From the NCBI RefSeq assembly GCF_029846115.1, contig NZ_JARVZZ010000001.1:4960001-5024000 (forward strand): a stretch of 64,000 nt of DNA, given 5' to 3'. The position numbers and the translations under genes are program-made. This DNA comes from Serratia marcescens. GTDB lineage: Bacteria; Pseudomonadota; Gammaproteobacteria; Enterobacterales; Enterobacteriaceae. Shown here one piece after another: positions 1 through 9,417 of the stretch (position 1 is its first letter; each line of letters opens with the position of its first letter). The notes below the pieces were generated by a model, which saw nothing but the letters and a program-made list of their open reading frames with translations, was not told where the DNA came from and searched no databases.

Positions 1-1509
1 CGGGATCACCCGCTTGATGTCCAGCCGCAGGCCCGCCACGTTGCGCGCCGCCACGCTGATCTGTTTGTCACCGTTGACCGACAGCAGCGAGCCTGCGGAC
101 ATGAACTGCAGCGATTTCGGGAACTCCGGCACTTCGACCACCCGATAAACCTTCTTCGGCATTTTGTAACCGCCGACGGAAACCAGCTGGTTGTCTATCT
201 CGATCAGCACGAAGCGATGCGCCGGGGCTTCAAAGCGGAAGCTGAACTGCGGCTGGTAGGCCTCTTCAGCCTCGTTAAGCGTCAATGGCAATGCCGTCGC
301 CTGCGCCAGCACGTTTTTACCGACGCTGTCGACCGTCCATTGATAGAAATCTTCGGCATCGTTGGCGGCTTCGGCATCGCTCGGATCGTGCTGCGGCAGC
401 AGCCAGGCTTTGGTGGCCCGCGCCAGCTCTTTATCTTTCACCGCATCGCTGAAGCCGACCACCAGCGCACGCTGCCCTTGGCCGCCGTCGGTGTCCACCA
501 CCTGAGCGCTGGCGTCGCTCAACGCCAGGCTGTACAGCGTCGGGACTTTGACCCAGTTGTTTTTCGCCTCTTCGACCGCATTGCCGGCCGCCGTCGATTT
601 AACGCCCTTACCGACGGTCAGATGCACTGCGCCGCCCTGATCCAGCGCCTGCAGCGGCTCGGAATGCACCCAAGCGTTCAGTTTTTTCTCGTCATAGACC
701 AGAGAGAAGTTCAGCTTTTTCTCGGAGGAAGTGTTGCCTTCTTTCAATCCCAACGAAATCTGTTTTTCAATGCTGGCGACGTCAACCGGTGCATTGAACT
801 GCAAATTGAAAATCGCGCTACGTTTCTGCACATCTTGCGGATCGCGGTAATACTCGGCCTGCCCCAGACGGTAATCAAACGCGGGCACGGTGAAGGCATA
901 ACGGGTTTTGGCGAGCTTGACCTGCGGCGCCAGCAACGTGGCGGGCTCGAGGGTCACGTCATATTTCGCGCCCATCGGCAGCGGTTTTTTCGGCGTGAAC
1001 ACCAGCGTCGACTCATTGCTCCACGCCCATTGGCCTTCCGCCGTCGGCTTCAGAATGATGCCGGCGCTCACGGTTTTACCCACTTCGGCGATCGGCGCGA
1101 CCGACCCGCTGAAGGTCAGGCTCACCGTTTGCGGCGCCAGCCGGGCGGCGGCGTAATCTATCGGCTCGGGGTTGGCCAGCGCGGCGCTGACCTCTTGGAC
1201 TACCATCGGCGCAGGCTCGATAGGCTGAGGCCGGTTTTGCCACCAGTGCCAGCCGTAAAACGCGCCGCCTGCGGCACCAGCCAACAGCAGCAGGCCCAGA
1301 CCAATCGCTTTCGGGTGTTTATCCACGCCGCTTTCGAGCCGCAAAAAACCGCGCGGCAGCGCAGCCCACCAGGCCGGCGCACGCCAGCTGAGGTTGCCGA
1401 CCAGCGGTCTCAGCAACCGCCCCAACAGCGACAACGCCCCACCGAGCAGGCGACAAACGCCCTTAACCAGGGTAAAAGGCAAACGCAGGATAAACCTTAA
1501 TAAATCCAT
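1..1509 (-). CDS. Alpha-2-macroglobulin family protein, N-terminal part (runs off window)
   Basis: This is an open frame of 503 codons with no stop before the window edge. It starts at an ATG preceded by GAGGTG. The protein begins with a basic amphipathic stretch, then one hydrophobic segment at about residues 68-88, then a periplasmic portion whose sequence resembles the first macroglobulin-like domains of bacterial alpha-2-macroglobulins (YfhM/YfaS type). In that family the full protein is roughly 1500-2000 residues and traps proteases through a thioester or bait region, usually next to penicillin-binding protein PbpC; both the thioester and any pbpC lie outside the window. There is no lipobox, so the anchor looks like an uncleaved inner-membrane segment rather than a lipid. 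The family call is good; the exact subtype is inferred. Confidence 0.82.
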   Translation of the reverse strand, partial: MDLLRFILRLPFTLVKGVCRLLGGALSLLGRLLRPLVGNLSWRAPAWWAALPRGFLRLESGVDKHPKAIGLGLLLLAGAAGGAFYGWHWWQNRPQPIEPAPMVVQEVSAALANPEPIDYAAARLAPQTVSLTFSGSVAPIAEVGKTVSAGIILKPTAEGQWAWSNESTLVFTPKKPLPMGAKYDVTLEPATLLAPQVKLAKTRYAFTVPAFDYRLGQAEYYRDPQDVQKRSAIFNLQFNAPVDVASIEKQISLGLKEGNTSSEKKLNFSLVYDEKKLNAWVHSEPLQALDQGGAVHLTVGKGVKSTAAGNAVEEAKNNWVKVPTLYSLALSDASAQVVDTDGGQGQRALVVGFSDAVKDKELARATKAWLLPQHDPSDAEAANDAEDFYQWTVDSVGKNVLAQATALPLTLNEAEEAYQPQFSFRFEAPAHRFVLIEIDNQLVSVGGYKMPKKVYRVVEVPEFPKSLQFMSAGSLLSVNGDKQISVAARNVAGLRLDIKRVIP

Positions 1510-1654
1510 TATTGCAGCACCTCATCATCCTAATGCAGCCCCGGTCAACCGCCGCGGTTCAACCGAGCCGAAAGACGCCGTCGGCTCTCCTGCCCGGCAT
1601 CCGCGCGAGTACTCTACACTGCCGGGCGGCAAAAATCTGCGCGCCGCCGGGGAA

Positions 1655-1981
1655 TTACGGCTCTTTATTCAACATCAAATCCAGCTGTTGCAGCAGCACC
1701 AGCAGCGGCAGGCTGCTCGGCTCACGATCTTTCAGCGCCTCTTCGAAATAAGGCGTGATGGCGAAGCGCGTTGGCAACGGCGCTTCGGCGTCCAGCAACG
1801 CATACATGCGCGGCAAGAACACCCACTGCAGCCAGGCTTCGGCCGACATGCTGTCGATGCAGAACGGCTCGGTGCTGGAGAAAGCCTCATGATCAGGCGG
1901 CGCGGCCTGCCACAGCGCCAGATCGCGCATGGATTGTTCAATCGCCTGCAAACTGCGGCGCACCTGGTTATGTATACTCAT
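1655..1981 (-). CDS. yqcC: YqcC family protein (DUF446)
   Basis: A 108-residue soluble protein. I chose the start at MSIHNQ because it aligns with the start of E. coli YqcC (109 residues) and has GGGA upstream; an earlier in-frame start would add 19 unrelated residues. The family signature is visible in the stretch with STEPFCIDSM and EAWLQWVFLPRM. The function of YqcC is not known. In E. coli it sits between csrB and truC. Here csrB is still nearby but an MFS gene has come between, and no truC follows; the next minus-strand gene is the alpha-2-macroglobulin gene. Confidence 0.88.
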   Translation of the reverse strand: MSIHNQVRRSLQAIEQSMRDLALWQAAPPDHEAFSSTEPFCIDSMSAEAWLQWVFLPRMYALLDAEAPLPTRFAITPYFEEALKDREPSSLPLLVLLQQLDLMLNKEP

Positions 1982-2159
1982 CTGCATTCCCGATCTCTTT
2001 TCATCATGGTATTCAGCGCGCTGGCTGAAAGGCGGCAAAGCATAGCATTTTTATAGCCCAAATTCGGCGCACCTGAGACAGCTCGCCGTTTTTATCTGGT
2101 GGCGTTCGCCGCCGCGCGGCACAATAGGCCCACCGAGTTCACCACACAGATAAAGATTC

Positions 2160-3398
2160 ATGTCCGTAATAACAGAGAAAAAAAACCACGCGACGCCCGG
2201 TAAGGCCATGCTGGCTTCGGTCACCGGTTATGCCATGGACGGGTTTGACCTGCTGATCCTCGGCTTTATGCTGCCGGCCATCAGCATCGAATTGGGATTA
2301 ACCTCATCGGCCGCCGGTTCACTGGTCACCTGGACGCTGATCGGCGCGGTGCTGGGCGGTGTGATCTTCGGCCACCTCAGCGATCGCTTCGGCCGTATCC
2401 GGGTACTCACGATCACCATCCTGATGTTTTCACTGTTCACCGGCCTGTGCGCCGTGGCGCAAGGGTATTGGGATCTGCTGGCCTATCGCACCCTGGCGGG
2501 CATCGGGCTGGGCGGCGAATTCGGCATCGGCATGGCGCTGATCGCCGAAGCCTGGCCGGCAGAGAAGCGCAACCGCGCTTCGGCTTACGTCGGCATGGGC
2601 TGGCAGTTGGGCGTACTGGCGGCCGCCTTCCTGACGCCGCTGCTGCTGGAACACATCGGCTGGCGCGGCATGTTTTTGGTCGGCCTGCTGCCGGCGCTGG
2701 CGTCATTCCTGATCCGCCGCACCCTGGGCGAGCCGGAGGCGTTCGTGCGACAGAAAGAGGCTGGGCAACCGCTCTCCTTCCTGCAGCGTTTGCGCCTGCT
2801 GTTTAAGGATCGCGCCACCAGCAGAGCCAGCGTCGGCATCTTCATTCTCTGTTCGGTGCAGAACTTCGGCTACTACGGCCTGATGATCTGGATGCCGACT
2901 TACCTGGCGAAAAACTTCGGCTTCTCGCTCACCAAGTCCGGCCTGTGGACGGCGGTGACGGTGGTCGGCATGACGTTCGGCATCTGGCTGTTTGGCGTGC
3001 TGGCCGATCGCTTCGCCCGCTGGAAGATCTTCGTGCTTTATCAGATCGGCGCCGTGGTGATGGTGATCGGCTACGCCCAGTTGAGCGATCCGATGCTGAT
3101 GCTGTTCGCCGGCGCCGTAATGGGCATGTTCGTCAACGGCATGATCGGCGGCTACGGCGCATTGATTTCCGATACCTATCCGGTGCAGGCGCGCGCCACC
3201 GCGCAGAACATCCTGTTCAATCTCGGGCGCGGCGTCGGCGGCCTGGGGCCATTGGTGATCGGTGCGCTGGTGACGCAGGTGTCGTTTACCGCGGCCATCA
3301 GCCTGCTGGCGGCAATTTACCTGCTGGATATCTACGCCACGCTGTTCCTGCTGCCGAAAAAACAGAGCGCAGGCGATACGCTGGGCGCGATTGGTTAA
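2160..3398 (+). CDS. MFS transporter, metabolite:H+ symporter (AAHS-like)
   Basis: A 412-residue polytopic membrane protein with the length and twelve-helix hydrophobicity of a major facilitator. The loop 2-3 signature GHLSDRFGR is at residues 71-79, and GYAMDGFDLLIL in helix 1 carries the acidic DGFD motif typical of the aromatic acid/sialate/shikimate-type proton symporters. RTLAGIGLGGEFGIG in helix 4 is also typical of that group. It stands alone between yqcC and csrB on the opposite strand, so there is no operon context to name the substrate. Probable role: uptake of a small organic acid across the inner membrane. No gene symbol is justified. Confidence 0.85.
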   Translation: MSVITEKKNHATPGKAMLASVTGYAMDGFDLLILGFMLPAISIELGLTSSAAGSLVTWTLIGAVLGGVIFGHLSDRFGRIRVLTITILMFSLFTGLCAVAQGYWDLLAYRTLAGIGLGGEFGIGMALIAEAWPAEKRNRASAYVGMGWQLGVLAAAFLTPLLLEHIGWRGMFLVGLLPALASFLIRRTLGEPEAFVRQKEAGQPLSFLQRLRLLFKDRATSRASVGIFILCSVQNFGYYGLMIWMPTYLAKNFGFSLTKSGLWTAVTVVGMTFGIWLFGVLADRFARWKIFVLYQIGAVVMVIGYAQLSDPMLMLFAGAVMGMFVNGMIGGYGALISDTYPVQARATAQNILFNLGRGVGGLGPLVIGALVTQVSFTAAISLLAAIYLLDIYATLFLLPKKQSAGDTLGAIG

Positions 3399-3442
3399 TG
3401 CTGAAGAGGGATTAAGGCAGGGCGCCCGCGCGGCGGGATAAA

Positions 3443-3478
3443 ACAAAAAGTTGGGGGCACTGCGTTAACAGTGCCCCC
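3443..3478 (-). terminator. csrB intrinsic terminator
   Basis: A ten-base-pair stem, GGGGGCACTG (3453-3462) with CAGTGCCCCC (3469-3478), encloses a six-base loop. On the minus strand it is followed by CTTTTTGTTTTA, a good U-tract. On the plus strand it could also weakly stop transcription from the MFS gene. Confidence 0.9.
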
Positions 3479-3793
3479 GGTTCGTTTTATAGCTATCCCG
3501 CTACACAGTGTGCTCCCTGCTCAATCCTTGAAAACTTTTCCTGCGGCCATCCTGACCAAGTGATCCTTGCATCATCCTGCAGCATCGTCCTGACGCGGTT
3601 CCTCAGCCTTCCTGACCCGCCGACAGTCCCGTGCCGGCTCTCAATCTCCGTCCTGGAGGTGTCCCTGGTTTCTATCCTGAAACATCCTGGGCATCTCCTG
3701 ACGCCATCCTTCGCTCTTGCCTGAGCGCATCCCTTTCTTCTTCCTGAAGCTGCATCATCCTGATGCTTTCCTGCTCCGCCGGTTCCGTTCCGG
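3446..3793 (-). ncRNA. csrB: CsrB small RNA (CsrA-sequestering)
   Basis: The minus strand from about 3793 carries more than twenty GGA trinucleotides, many as CAGGAUG or CAGGAAG in hairpin loops such as GCATCAGGATGATGC at 3751-3765. This is the hallmark of CsrB, which titrates the RNA-binding regulator CsrA. The 3' end (GAGCAGGGAGCA, then CGAACCGGGGGCACTG and a terminator) closely matches E. coli CsrB as I remember it, and the syd-csrB-yqcC neighbourhood is conserved. The 5' end is estimated by aligning the first CATCAGGATGATG element with the E. coli RNA, so it may be off by several bases. An open frame across 3493-3849 is an artefact of this RNA gene. Confidence 0.95.
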
Positions 3794-3798
3794 TAACG

Positions 3799-3829
3799 AT
3801 AAGATCGCTTAAATTCCCCGGAATCACAA
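3799..3829 (-). promoter_or_regulatory. Probable csrB promoter
   Basis: Minus-strand TTGTGA at 3829-3824 is a plausible -35. A -10-like stretch (GATCTTAT) lies about 17-20 bases downstream, ending just before the estimated RNA start. The -10 is not a good consensus, which fits a promoter that depends on an activator. Boundaries are uncertain. Confidence 0.45.
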
Positions 3830-3964
3830 GGGTTTGGGAGGTGTCTCACACTAAATTAAGACTAAGAGTTATCCTAAAGAAATTCTAACCAATTGATCTG
3901 GATAACAATAATCTCATAGCCTGGGGAAAGGTGGGAAAAATTAAGAGCGATATCTCACAGCCCG

Positions 3965-3982
3965 TGTGAGAGATCTCTCACA
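3965..3982. promoter_or_regulatory. UvrY (GacA/SirA-type) binding palindrome upstream of csrB
   Basis: TGTGAGAGATCTCTCACA is a perfect palindrome that extends outward to 28 bp (3960-3987). It matches the BarA-UvrY/SirA/GacA operator family (TGTRAG-N6-CTYACA) known to activate csrB and its homologues. It lies about 170-190 bp upstream of the estimated csrB start, like the far-upstream UvrY site in E. coli. Extra half sites (TGTGAGA on the minus strand) are at 3844-3850 and 3953-3959. Confidence 0.85.
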
Positions 3983-4007
3983 CGGGCGACGGCGAATCCG
4001 TCGCGAT

Positions 4008-4556
4008 TCAGTCCAGCGCCGGGCGCAGCGCATCGAGGAAATTCCCCAGCGTCGCCGCCAGAAGGGTGCGCTTATCGCTGCCGAACTGTTCCAGCACCAC
4101 GTTACCGCTGACGTTGCACAACGACACCATCGTCATTTCAGATTCAGTGGTCGCCAGGAAGAGGGTCGGCGACAGCTTGAGGCGTTTTTGCGTCACCAGA
4201 TGACCGATCAGGTTTTCCTGCAGGCGGATAAAATCCTCTTCGCTCCAGACCTGCAGCAGGCTCAGGCGATGCTCGCCGAACTGCGCGCTCATGTCGCCGG
4301 CATATTGCTGCGTGTAGAAACGGTGCGCGTCCGGCTGCAAACGCAGCTCCAGCGCGGCCTCTACCTTCTCCAGCGTCGCCGCCGGTTCGAAAGGCTGCGG
4401 CAACCACAGCACTTCGTCCTCGCGGTTCTCCACGATGCAGGGCGACGGCACGCCGTACAGCGCTTGGCTGGCCGGCGCGTGGCCGCGCTCATGCTGCCAC
4501 AACTCGACATAGCGTTGAGTGAATTCACGCAGAGCGTGCGATACATCATGGTCCAT
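4008..4556 (-). CDS. syd: SecY-interacting protein Syd
   Basis: A 182-residue hydrophilic protein. The start is set at MDHDVS, which aligns with the MDDLTA start of E. coli Syd (181 residues); the longer frame adds 11 residues with no support. Family-typical blocks are [24 protein letters not shown] and the near-invariant [15 protein letters not shown]. Syd is a peripheral cytoplasmic protein that binds the SecY cytosolic loops and is proposed to act on abnormal SecY complexes. It is divergent from queF with a 63-bp gap, and csrB lies downstream as in E. coli. Confidence 0.96.
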   Translation of the reverse strand: MDHDVSHALREFTQRYVELWQHERGHAPASQALYGVPSPCIVENREDEVLWLPQPFEPAATLEKVEAALELRLQPDAHRFYTQQYAGDMSAQFGEHRLSLLQVWSEEDFIRLQENLIGHLVTQKRLKLSPTLFLATTESEMTMVSLCNVSGNVVLEQFGSDKRTLLAATLGNFLDALRPALD

Positions 4557-4619
4557 ATTCTTTCTCGCATACGTTAAACTGACGGCCATTGTACCTATCT
4601 CTGACCGAGGTGACAGCAG

Positions 4620-5465
4620 ATGTCCTCATATCAAGACCACCAGGCCCTGTCGGGGCTGACGCTGGGCAAACCCACCGCCTACCGCGACCGCTACGACGCC
4701 ACGCTGCTGCAGGCTGTGCCGCGCAGCATGAACCGCGAGCCGCTGGGGCTGTACCCCGATAACCTGCCCTTCCACGGCGCGGACATCTGGACGCTGTACG
4801 AGCTCTCCTGGCTGAACGCCAACGGACTGCCGCAGGTGGCTGTCGGTGAAATCAGCCTCAACGCCGACAGCCTGAACCTGATCGAATCGAAAAGCTTCAA
4901 GCTGTATCTCAACAGCTTCAACCAAACCCCGTTCGCCGATTGGGAAACGGTGCGCAGCACGCTGGAGCGCGATCTGTCCGCCTGCGCGCAGGGCGAGGTG
5001 AGCGTCACCCTGTTCAGCGTCGAGCAGTTGGAAGGCACGCCGATCGCCCGCCTGGCCGGCGACTGCATCGATCAGCAGGATATCCGCATCGACAATTATG
5101 AGTTCAACGCCGACTACCTGCTGAACGCCGCCGATGAAGAGGTGGTGGAAGAGCGCTTGGTCAGCCATCTGCTGAAGTCCAACTGCCTGATCACCCATCA
5201 ACCTGACTGGGGCTCGGTGCAGATAAGCTACCGCGGCGGCAAGATCGATCGCGAAGCGCTGCTGCGCTACCTGGTCTCCTTCCGCCACCACAACGAATTC
5301 CACGAGCAGTGCGTCGAGCGCATCTTCAACGATCTGATGCGCTATTGCCGGCCGCAAAGCCTGACGGTTTACGCCCGCTACACCCGCCGTGGCGGGCTGG
5401 ACATCAACCCGTGGCGCAGCAACGTCGAATTCGCCCCCGAGCACGGCCGCCTGGCGCGCCAATAA
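4620..5465 (+). CDS. queF: NADPH-dependent 7-cyano-7-deazaguanine reductase
   Basis: A 281-residue QueF of the long (YqcD-type, bimodular) form; E. coli has 282. It reduces the nitrile preQ0 to the amine preQ1, a step in queuosine synthesis for tRNA wobble position 34. The QueF motif [12 protein letters not shown] is at residues 89-100. The catalytic Cys189, which forms the thioimide adduct, and Asp196 sit in [13 protein letters not shown]. The gene is divergent from syd and codirectional with ppnN, but a 192-bp gap suggests separate transcription. Confidence 0.97.
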   Translation: MSSYQDHQALSGLTLGKPTAYRDRYDATLLQAVPRSMNREPLGLYPDNLPFHGADIWTLYELSWLNANGLPQVAVGEISLNADSLNLIESKSFKLYLNSFNQTPFADWETVRSTLERDLSACAQGEVSVTLFSVEQLEGTPIARLAGDCIDQQDIRIDNYEFNADYLLNAADEEVVEERLVSHLLKSNCLITHQPDWGSVQISYRGGKIDREALLRYLVSFRHHNEFHEQCVERIFNDLMRYCRPQSLTVYARYTRRGGLDINPWRSNVEFAPEHGRLARQ

Positions 5466-5657
5466 GTGCGAAACATTGCTCAACAACTGAGCTAACGAGC
5501 GGTTTGTGTTGGTAAAAGCACAGGGACGGCGGTAAGGTTAAAACGAGGCTGCGGCCGGGCAGAGCGCCCGCTGTGCCGCAGCACGCCAACCATAACGAGA
5601 TGCTGTTTTGCTGCGTATGGATTACTACTGCCCCGCACCGGGTGCAAAGGAGTTACC

Positions 5658-7022
5658 TTGATTACACACATCAGCCCGCTTGGCTCTATGGATTTATTGT
5701 CGCAGCTGGAAGTAGACATGCTGAAGCGCACCGCCAGCAGCGACCTGTACCGCCTGTTCCGCAACTGTTCGCTGGCCGTGTTGAACTCCGGCAGCCAGAC
5801 CGACAACAGCAAGCAGCTGCTGTCGCGCTATGAAACCTTCGACATCAACGTGCTGCGCCGCGAGCGCGGGGTGAAGCTGGAGCTGGTCAACCCGCCGGAA
5901 GAGGCGTTCGTCGACGGCCGCCTCATCCGCTCGCTGCAGGCCAACCTGTTCGCCGTGCTGCGCGACATCCTGTTCGTGCACGGCCAAATCGCCAGCGCCG
6001 GCCGTTTCCAGCACCTTAACCTGGAAAACTCGGCCCACATCACCAACCTGGTATTCTCGATCCTGCGCAATGCACGCACGCTGCATCTGGATGAAGATCC
6101 CAATATGGTGGTGTGCTGGGGCGGCCACTCGATCAACGAAAACGAATACCTGTACGCGCGCAAGGTCGGCAGCCAGCTGGGCCTGCGCGAGCTGAACATC
6201 TGCACCGGCTGCGGGCCGGGCGCCATGGAAGCGCCGATGAAAGGCGCAGCGGTCGGTCACGCGCAGCAGCGTTACCGTAACAGCCGCTTCATCGGCATGA
6301 CCGAGCCGTCGATCATCGCCGCCGAGCCGCCTAACCCGCTGGTCAACGAGCTGGTGATCATGCCGGACATCGAAAAACGCCTGGAAGCCTTCGTGCGCAT
6401 CGCGCACGGCATCATCATCTTCCCGGGCGGCGTCGGCACCGCCGAAGAGCTGCTGTACCTGCTGGGTATCCTGATGAACCCGGAGAACAGCGAACAGGTG
6501 CTGCCTCTGATTCTGACCGGGCCGAAAGAAAGCGCCGACTACTTCCGCGTGCTAGACGAGTTCATCATGAACACGCTGGGCGACGAAGCGCGCCGCCATT
6601 ACACCATCATCATCGACGATCCGGCGGAAGTGGCGCGGCAGATGAAAAAAGCCATGCCTCTGGTGAAGGAAAACCGCCGCAATACCGGCGACGCCTACAG
6701 CTTCAACTGGTCGATCCGCATCGCGCCGGATCTGCAGCTGCCGTTCGAGCCGAGCCACGAGAACATGGCGAACCTCAACCTGTATCCGAACCAGCCGCCG
6801 GAGCAATTGGCCGCCGCGCTGCGCCGCGCGTTCTCCGGCATTGTGGCCGGCAACGTGAAGGAAAACGGCATCCACGCCATCGAGCAGTTCGGCCCGTACA
6901 AGCTGCACGGCGAACCGCAGATGATGAAGCAGATGGACAGCCTGCTGCAGGGCTTTGTCGCCCAGCACCGCATGAAGCTACCGGGCAGCGCCTATGTGCC
7001 CTGCTACGAAATCGTAGCCTGA
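5658..7022 (+). CDS. ppnN: Nucleotide 5'-monophosphate nucleosidase PpnN (YgdH)
   Basis: 454 residues, the same length as E. coli PpnN. It cleaves pyrimidine and purine 5'-nucleotides to base plus ribose 5-phosphate and is stimulated by (p)ppGpp. The Rossmann/LOG-type motifs are plain: the PGGVGTAEE nucleotide-monophosphate signature and [16 protein letters not shown]. The start codon is TTG at 5658, supported by AAAGGAG seven bases upstream and by [12 protein letters not shown] matching the E. coli N-terminus; the next in-frame ATG, ten codons later, would remove conserved residues. A strong terminator follows the stop. Confidence 0.96.
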   Translation: MITHISPLGSMDLLSQLEVDMLKRTASSDLYRLFRNCSLAVLNSGSQTDNSKQLLSRYETFDINVLRRERGVKLELVNPPEEAFVDGRLIRSLQANLFAVLRDILFVHGQIASAGRFQHLNLENSAHITNLVFSILRNARTLHLDEDPNMVVCWGGHSINENEYLYARKVGSQLGLRELNICTGCGPGAMEAPMKGAAVGHAQQRYRNSRFIGMTEPSIIAAEPPNPLVNELVIMPDIEKRLEAFVRIAHGIIIFPGGVGTAEELLYLLGILMNPENSEQVLPLILTGPKESADYFRVLDEFIMNTLGDEARRHYTIIIDDPAEVARQMKKAMPLVKENRRNTGDAYSFNWSIRIAPDLQLPFEPSHENMANLNLYPNQPPEQLAAALRRAFSGIVAGNVKENGIHAIEQFGPYKLHGEPQMMKQMDSLLQGFVAQHRMKLPGSAYVPCYEIVA

Positions 7023-7033
7023 CCCTCAATCCC

Positions 7034-7061
7034 GGGCGGCGTAACAGCCGCCCTGTTTTTT
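7034..7061 (+). terminator. ppnN intrinsic terminator
   Basis: GGGCGGC (7034-7040), loop gtaaca, GCCGCCC (7047-7053), then TGTTTTTT. It ends just upstream of the xni start, so xni is probably transcribed from its own promoter or by read-through. Confidence 0.85.
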
Positions 7062-7076
7062 CTGACCTTGCCGCCC

Positions 7077-7835
7077 ATGATGATACACCTACTGATTGTC
7101 GACGCCCTGAACCTCATCCGCCGCATTCACGCCGTGCAGGGCTCCCCTTGCGTCAATGCCTGCCACCACGCGCTGCAGCAGCTGATCCAACACAGCCGCC
7201 CGACCCACGCGGTGGCGGTCTTCGACGAGGACGATCGCAGCGACAGCTGGCGCCACCAAATTCTGCCGGACTACAAGGCCGGGCGTTCGCCGATGCCGGA
7301 AAACCTGCAGCAGGAGATGCCGCAGCTGCGCGAGGCCTTCGCCGAATTGGGCGTCGCCAGCTGGCATTCTCCCGGCAACGAAGCGGACGATCTGGCGGCT
7401 ACGCTGGCGGCCAAGGTCGCCGGCGGCGGCCACCAGGTGACCATCGTCTCCACCGACAAAGGCTACTGCCAGCTATTGGCGCCGAACGTACAGATCCGCG
7501 ATTACTTCCAGAAACGCTGGCTGGATATGCCTTTCGTGCAGCAGGAGTTCGGCGTACAGCCGCAGCAACTGCCGGACTATTGGGGGCTGGCGGGGATCGG
7601 CAGCAGCAAGATCCCCGGCGTGGCCGGTATCGGGCCGAAAACCGCCGTGCTGCTGTTGCAGCAGTCGGGCAGTCTGGACGGGCTCTATCAGCACCTGGAA
7701 AAGGTGCCGGAGAAATGGCGCGGCAAGCTGGAGCAGCACCGCGAGCTGGCCTACGTCAGCAAACACGTCGCCACGCTGCGCACCGATCTGTCGCTGGACG
7801 GCAACCTGCAGCAGTTGCGCCTGCCGATACAATAA
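7077..7835 (+). CDS. xni: Flap endonuclease-like protein Xni (ExoIX)
   Basis: A 252-residue protein of the 5'-3' exonuclease/FEN family, homologous to the 5' nuclease domain of DNA polymerase I. I placed the start at the first ATG of [12 protein letters not shown], aligning with [12 protein letters not shown] of E. coli Xni (251 residues); a TTG three codons upstream is possible but unsupported. Acidic metal-binding motifs [10 protein letters not shown] and [11 protein letters not shown] and the helix-hairpin-helix segment [12 protein letters not shown] are present. The gene faces rlmM and ends in a bidirectional hairpin. Confidence 0.94.
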   Translation: MMIHLLIVDALNLIRRIHAVQGSPCVNACHHALQQLIQHSRPTHAVAVFDEDDRSDSWRHQILPDYKAGRSPMPENLQQEMPQLREAFAELGVASWHSPGNEADDLAATLAAKVAGGGHQVTIVSTDKGYCQLLAPNVQIRDYFQKRWLDMPFVQQEFGVQPQQLPDYWGLAGIGSSKIPGVAGIGPKTAVLLLQQSGSLDGLYQHLEKVPEKWRGKLEQHRELAYVSKHVATLRTDLSLDGNLQQLRLPIQ

Positions 7836-7857
7836 GGGCGCTGCAAGCAGCGCCCTT
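7834..7857. terminator. Bidirectional hairpin between xni and rlmM
   Basis: AAGGGCGCTGC (7834-7844) pairs perfectly with GCAGCGCCCTT (7847-7857) across a 2-base turn, between two convergent genes. The flanking T content is low, so termination strength is inferred from position and stem stability. Confidence 0.7.
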
Positions 7858-7874
7858 CATCAAGCTTAACGCGA

Positions 7875-8978
7875 TTAATCGCGCTCGTCGCGCCGGCCCG
7901 GCACCGCCGACCACATGCGGCGCACGTGTACGGTGATCTCTTCGCGGTCGTGATACAGCTGCTTGGCATGCACTTCGACGCTGATGCCGGCAGCGCCCAG
8001 CGCTTCGCGGATACTCATCAGGTTTTGCGACACTTCCTCATAGCGCTTTTTCATCGGCAGCTTGAGGTTAAAGATCGCTTCGCGGCACCAGCCTTTCAGC
8101 AGCCACTGAATCATCAGGCTGGTCACCTTCGCCGGTTTCTCCACCATGTCGCACACCAGCCAGTAGATCTTGCTGCTGTTCGGCTCGAACTTGAAGCCGT
8201 CGGCGCGGTGGTGCGTCACCTGGCCGGTTTCCATCAGGCTCGGCGCCATCGGGCCGTTATCCACCGAATGCACCATCATGCTGCGTTTCACCAGCTGATA
8301 GGTCCAGCCGCCCGGGCAAGCGCCCAGATCGACCGCGTGCATGCCGCTGGCCAGGCGTTCGTCCCACTCATCGGCGGGGATGAACACGTGAAACGCTTCT
8401 TCCAGCTTCAGCGTCGAACGGCTCGGCGCATCGGCCGGGAAGCGCAGACGCGGAATGCCCATGTAGAACGGCGAGTTGTTGTTGCTGTAGGAGTAACCGA
8501 CATAGCAGCAACCCGGCGCGATGAAGAACACGTGCACCACCGGGCGAGTCGGGTTCTCCCGCGCCATCAATACCTTTTGCTCGCGCATCGCGGCGCGCAG
8601 CGGCACCGTCAGCTTGCGGCAGAACTTCATCAGCTCTTTGCTTTCGTTGGTGTCCGGCACTTCCACCCGCAGCTCGCCGCCGCGATCAACCACGCCGATC
8701 AACATGCCGACGATCGGCGATACCCGATCTTCCGGCGGCAGATCGCGCAGCAGCTCGCCCACCACGATCATCTGGCGAGCAAAAATCAGTTCACGGAACG
8801 GAATTTCCCGCGCCAGGCGGTCAGCATCATCCGGCTGATAGCATTCGAACAGCACGTAACCGCTGTGCTCTTTTACCCGCGCAAAGCCGAAAATCTCCCG
8901 CTGGGCGGCTTTGTCGGTGATCTCCGCCGCACACTCTTTTTCGAAGCCGGGACGGCAGTACAACGCAATCTTATTCAT
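7875..8978 (-). CDS. rlmM: 23S rRNA (cytidine2498-2'-O)-methyltransferase
   Basis: 367 residues (E. coli 366). It methylates the ribose of C2498 in 23S rRNA using S-adenosylmethionine. An N-terminal THUMP-like region precedes a Rossmann methyltransferase domain with the SAM-binding motif DLGACPGG at residues 217-224. VCDMVEKP and LKLPMKKR correspond to the later catalytic motifs of RrmJ/FtsJ-type enzymes. The start overlaps the end of ygdD by 8 bp, so the two are translationally coupled on the minus strand. Confidence 0.97.
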   Translation of the reverse strand: MNKIALYCRPGFEKECAAEITDKAAQREIFGFARVKEHSGYVLFECYQPDDADRLAREIPFRELIFARQMIVVGELLRDLPPEDRVSPIVGMLIGVVDRGGELRVEVPDTNESKELMKFCRKLTVPLRAAMREQKVLMARENPTRPVVHVFFIAPGCCYVGYSYSNNNSPFYMGIPRLRFPADAPSRSTLKLEEAFHVFIPADEWDERLASGMHAVDLGACPGGWTYQLVKRSMMVHSVDNGPMAPSLMETGQVTHHRADGFKFEPNSSKIYWLVCDMVEKPAKVTSLMIQWLLKGWCREAIFNLKLPMKKRYEEVSQNLMSIREALGAAGISVEVHAKQLYHDREEITVHVRRMWSAVPGRRDERD

Positions 8979-9366
8979 GGCGCTCGGCCTTTTTCCTCAG
9001 ACGCAAAGCGCCAATCAACATCAATATCCAGCCGATCAGGAAGCACACGCCGCCAACCGGCGTGATATATACCCAGACCTTCAGGTGCGACAGCGCCAGG
9101 CAATAGAGGCTGCCGCTGAACAACACGGTGCCGAACGCCAACAGCGCTCCGCTCCAGTAAAACCACAGGCTCACGCGGCGCTGCATTGCGACCGCCAGCG
9201 CCAGAATGGCCAGGGTGTGGAACCCCTGATACTCAAGCCCGGTGCGGATCCAGGCCATTTCGTTGGCGCCGAGCGTACCGCTTAACACATGCGCGCCGAA
9301 TGCGCCCAACGCGACAAACACAAAGCCGCTGATAGCGGCGAAAACCAGCATGGAACGGCTGCTCAT
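8971..9366 (-). CDS. ygdD: DUF423 inner membrane protein YgdD
   Basis: A 131-residue protein with four predicted transmembrane helices and the DUF423 pattern, including GALGAHVL-like residues near the N-terminus ([11 protein letters not shown]) and [14 protein letters not shown] in the middle. Function is unknown in all species I know of. It overlaps rlmM by 8 bp and follows the gcvA terminator, the same gcvA-ygdD-rlmM order as E. coli. Confidence 0.95.
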   Translation of the reverse strand: MSSRSMLVFAAISGFVFVALGAFGAHVLSGTLGANEMAWIRTGLEYQGFHTLAILALAVAMQRRVSLWFYWSGALLAFGTVLFSGSLYCLALSHLKVWVYITPVGGVCFLIGWILMLIGALRLRKKAERHE

Positions 9367-9382
9367 CGTGATCTATCCCATT

Positions 9383-9415
9383 AAAAATCACCGGCCGCGG
9401 CAAGGCGGCGGCCGG
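9383..9415 (-). terminator. gcvA terminator
   Basis: CCGGCCGC (9391-9398) and GCGGCCGG (9408-9415) form the stem. On the minus strand it is followed by TGATTTTTAA. It separates gcvA from ygdD. Confidence 0.75.
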
Positions 9416-9417
9416 CC

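Noticed and set aside
3493..3849. Open frame of about 118 codons on the minus strand
   Set aside because: It lies across csrB; the repeated GGA motifs explain its composition, and it has no protein-family features.
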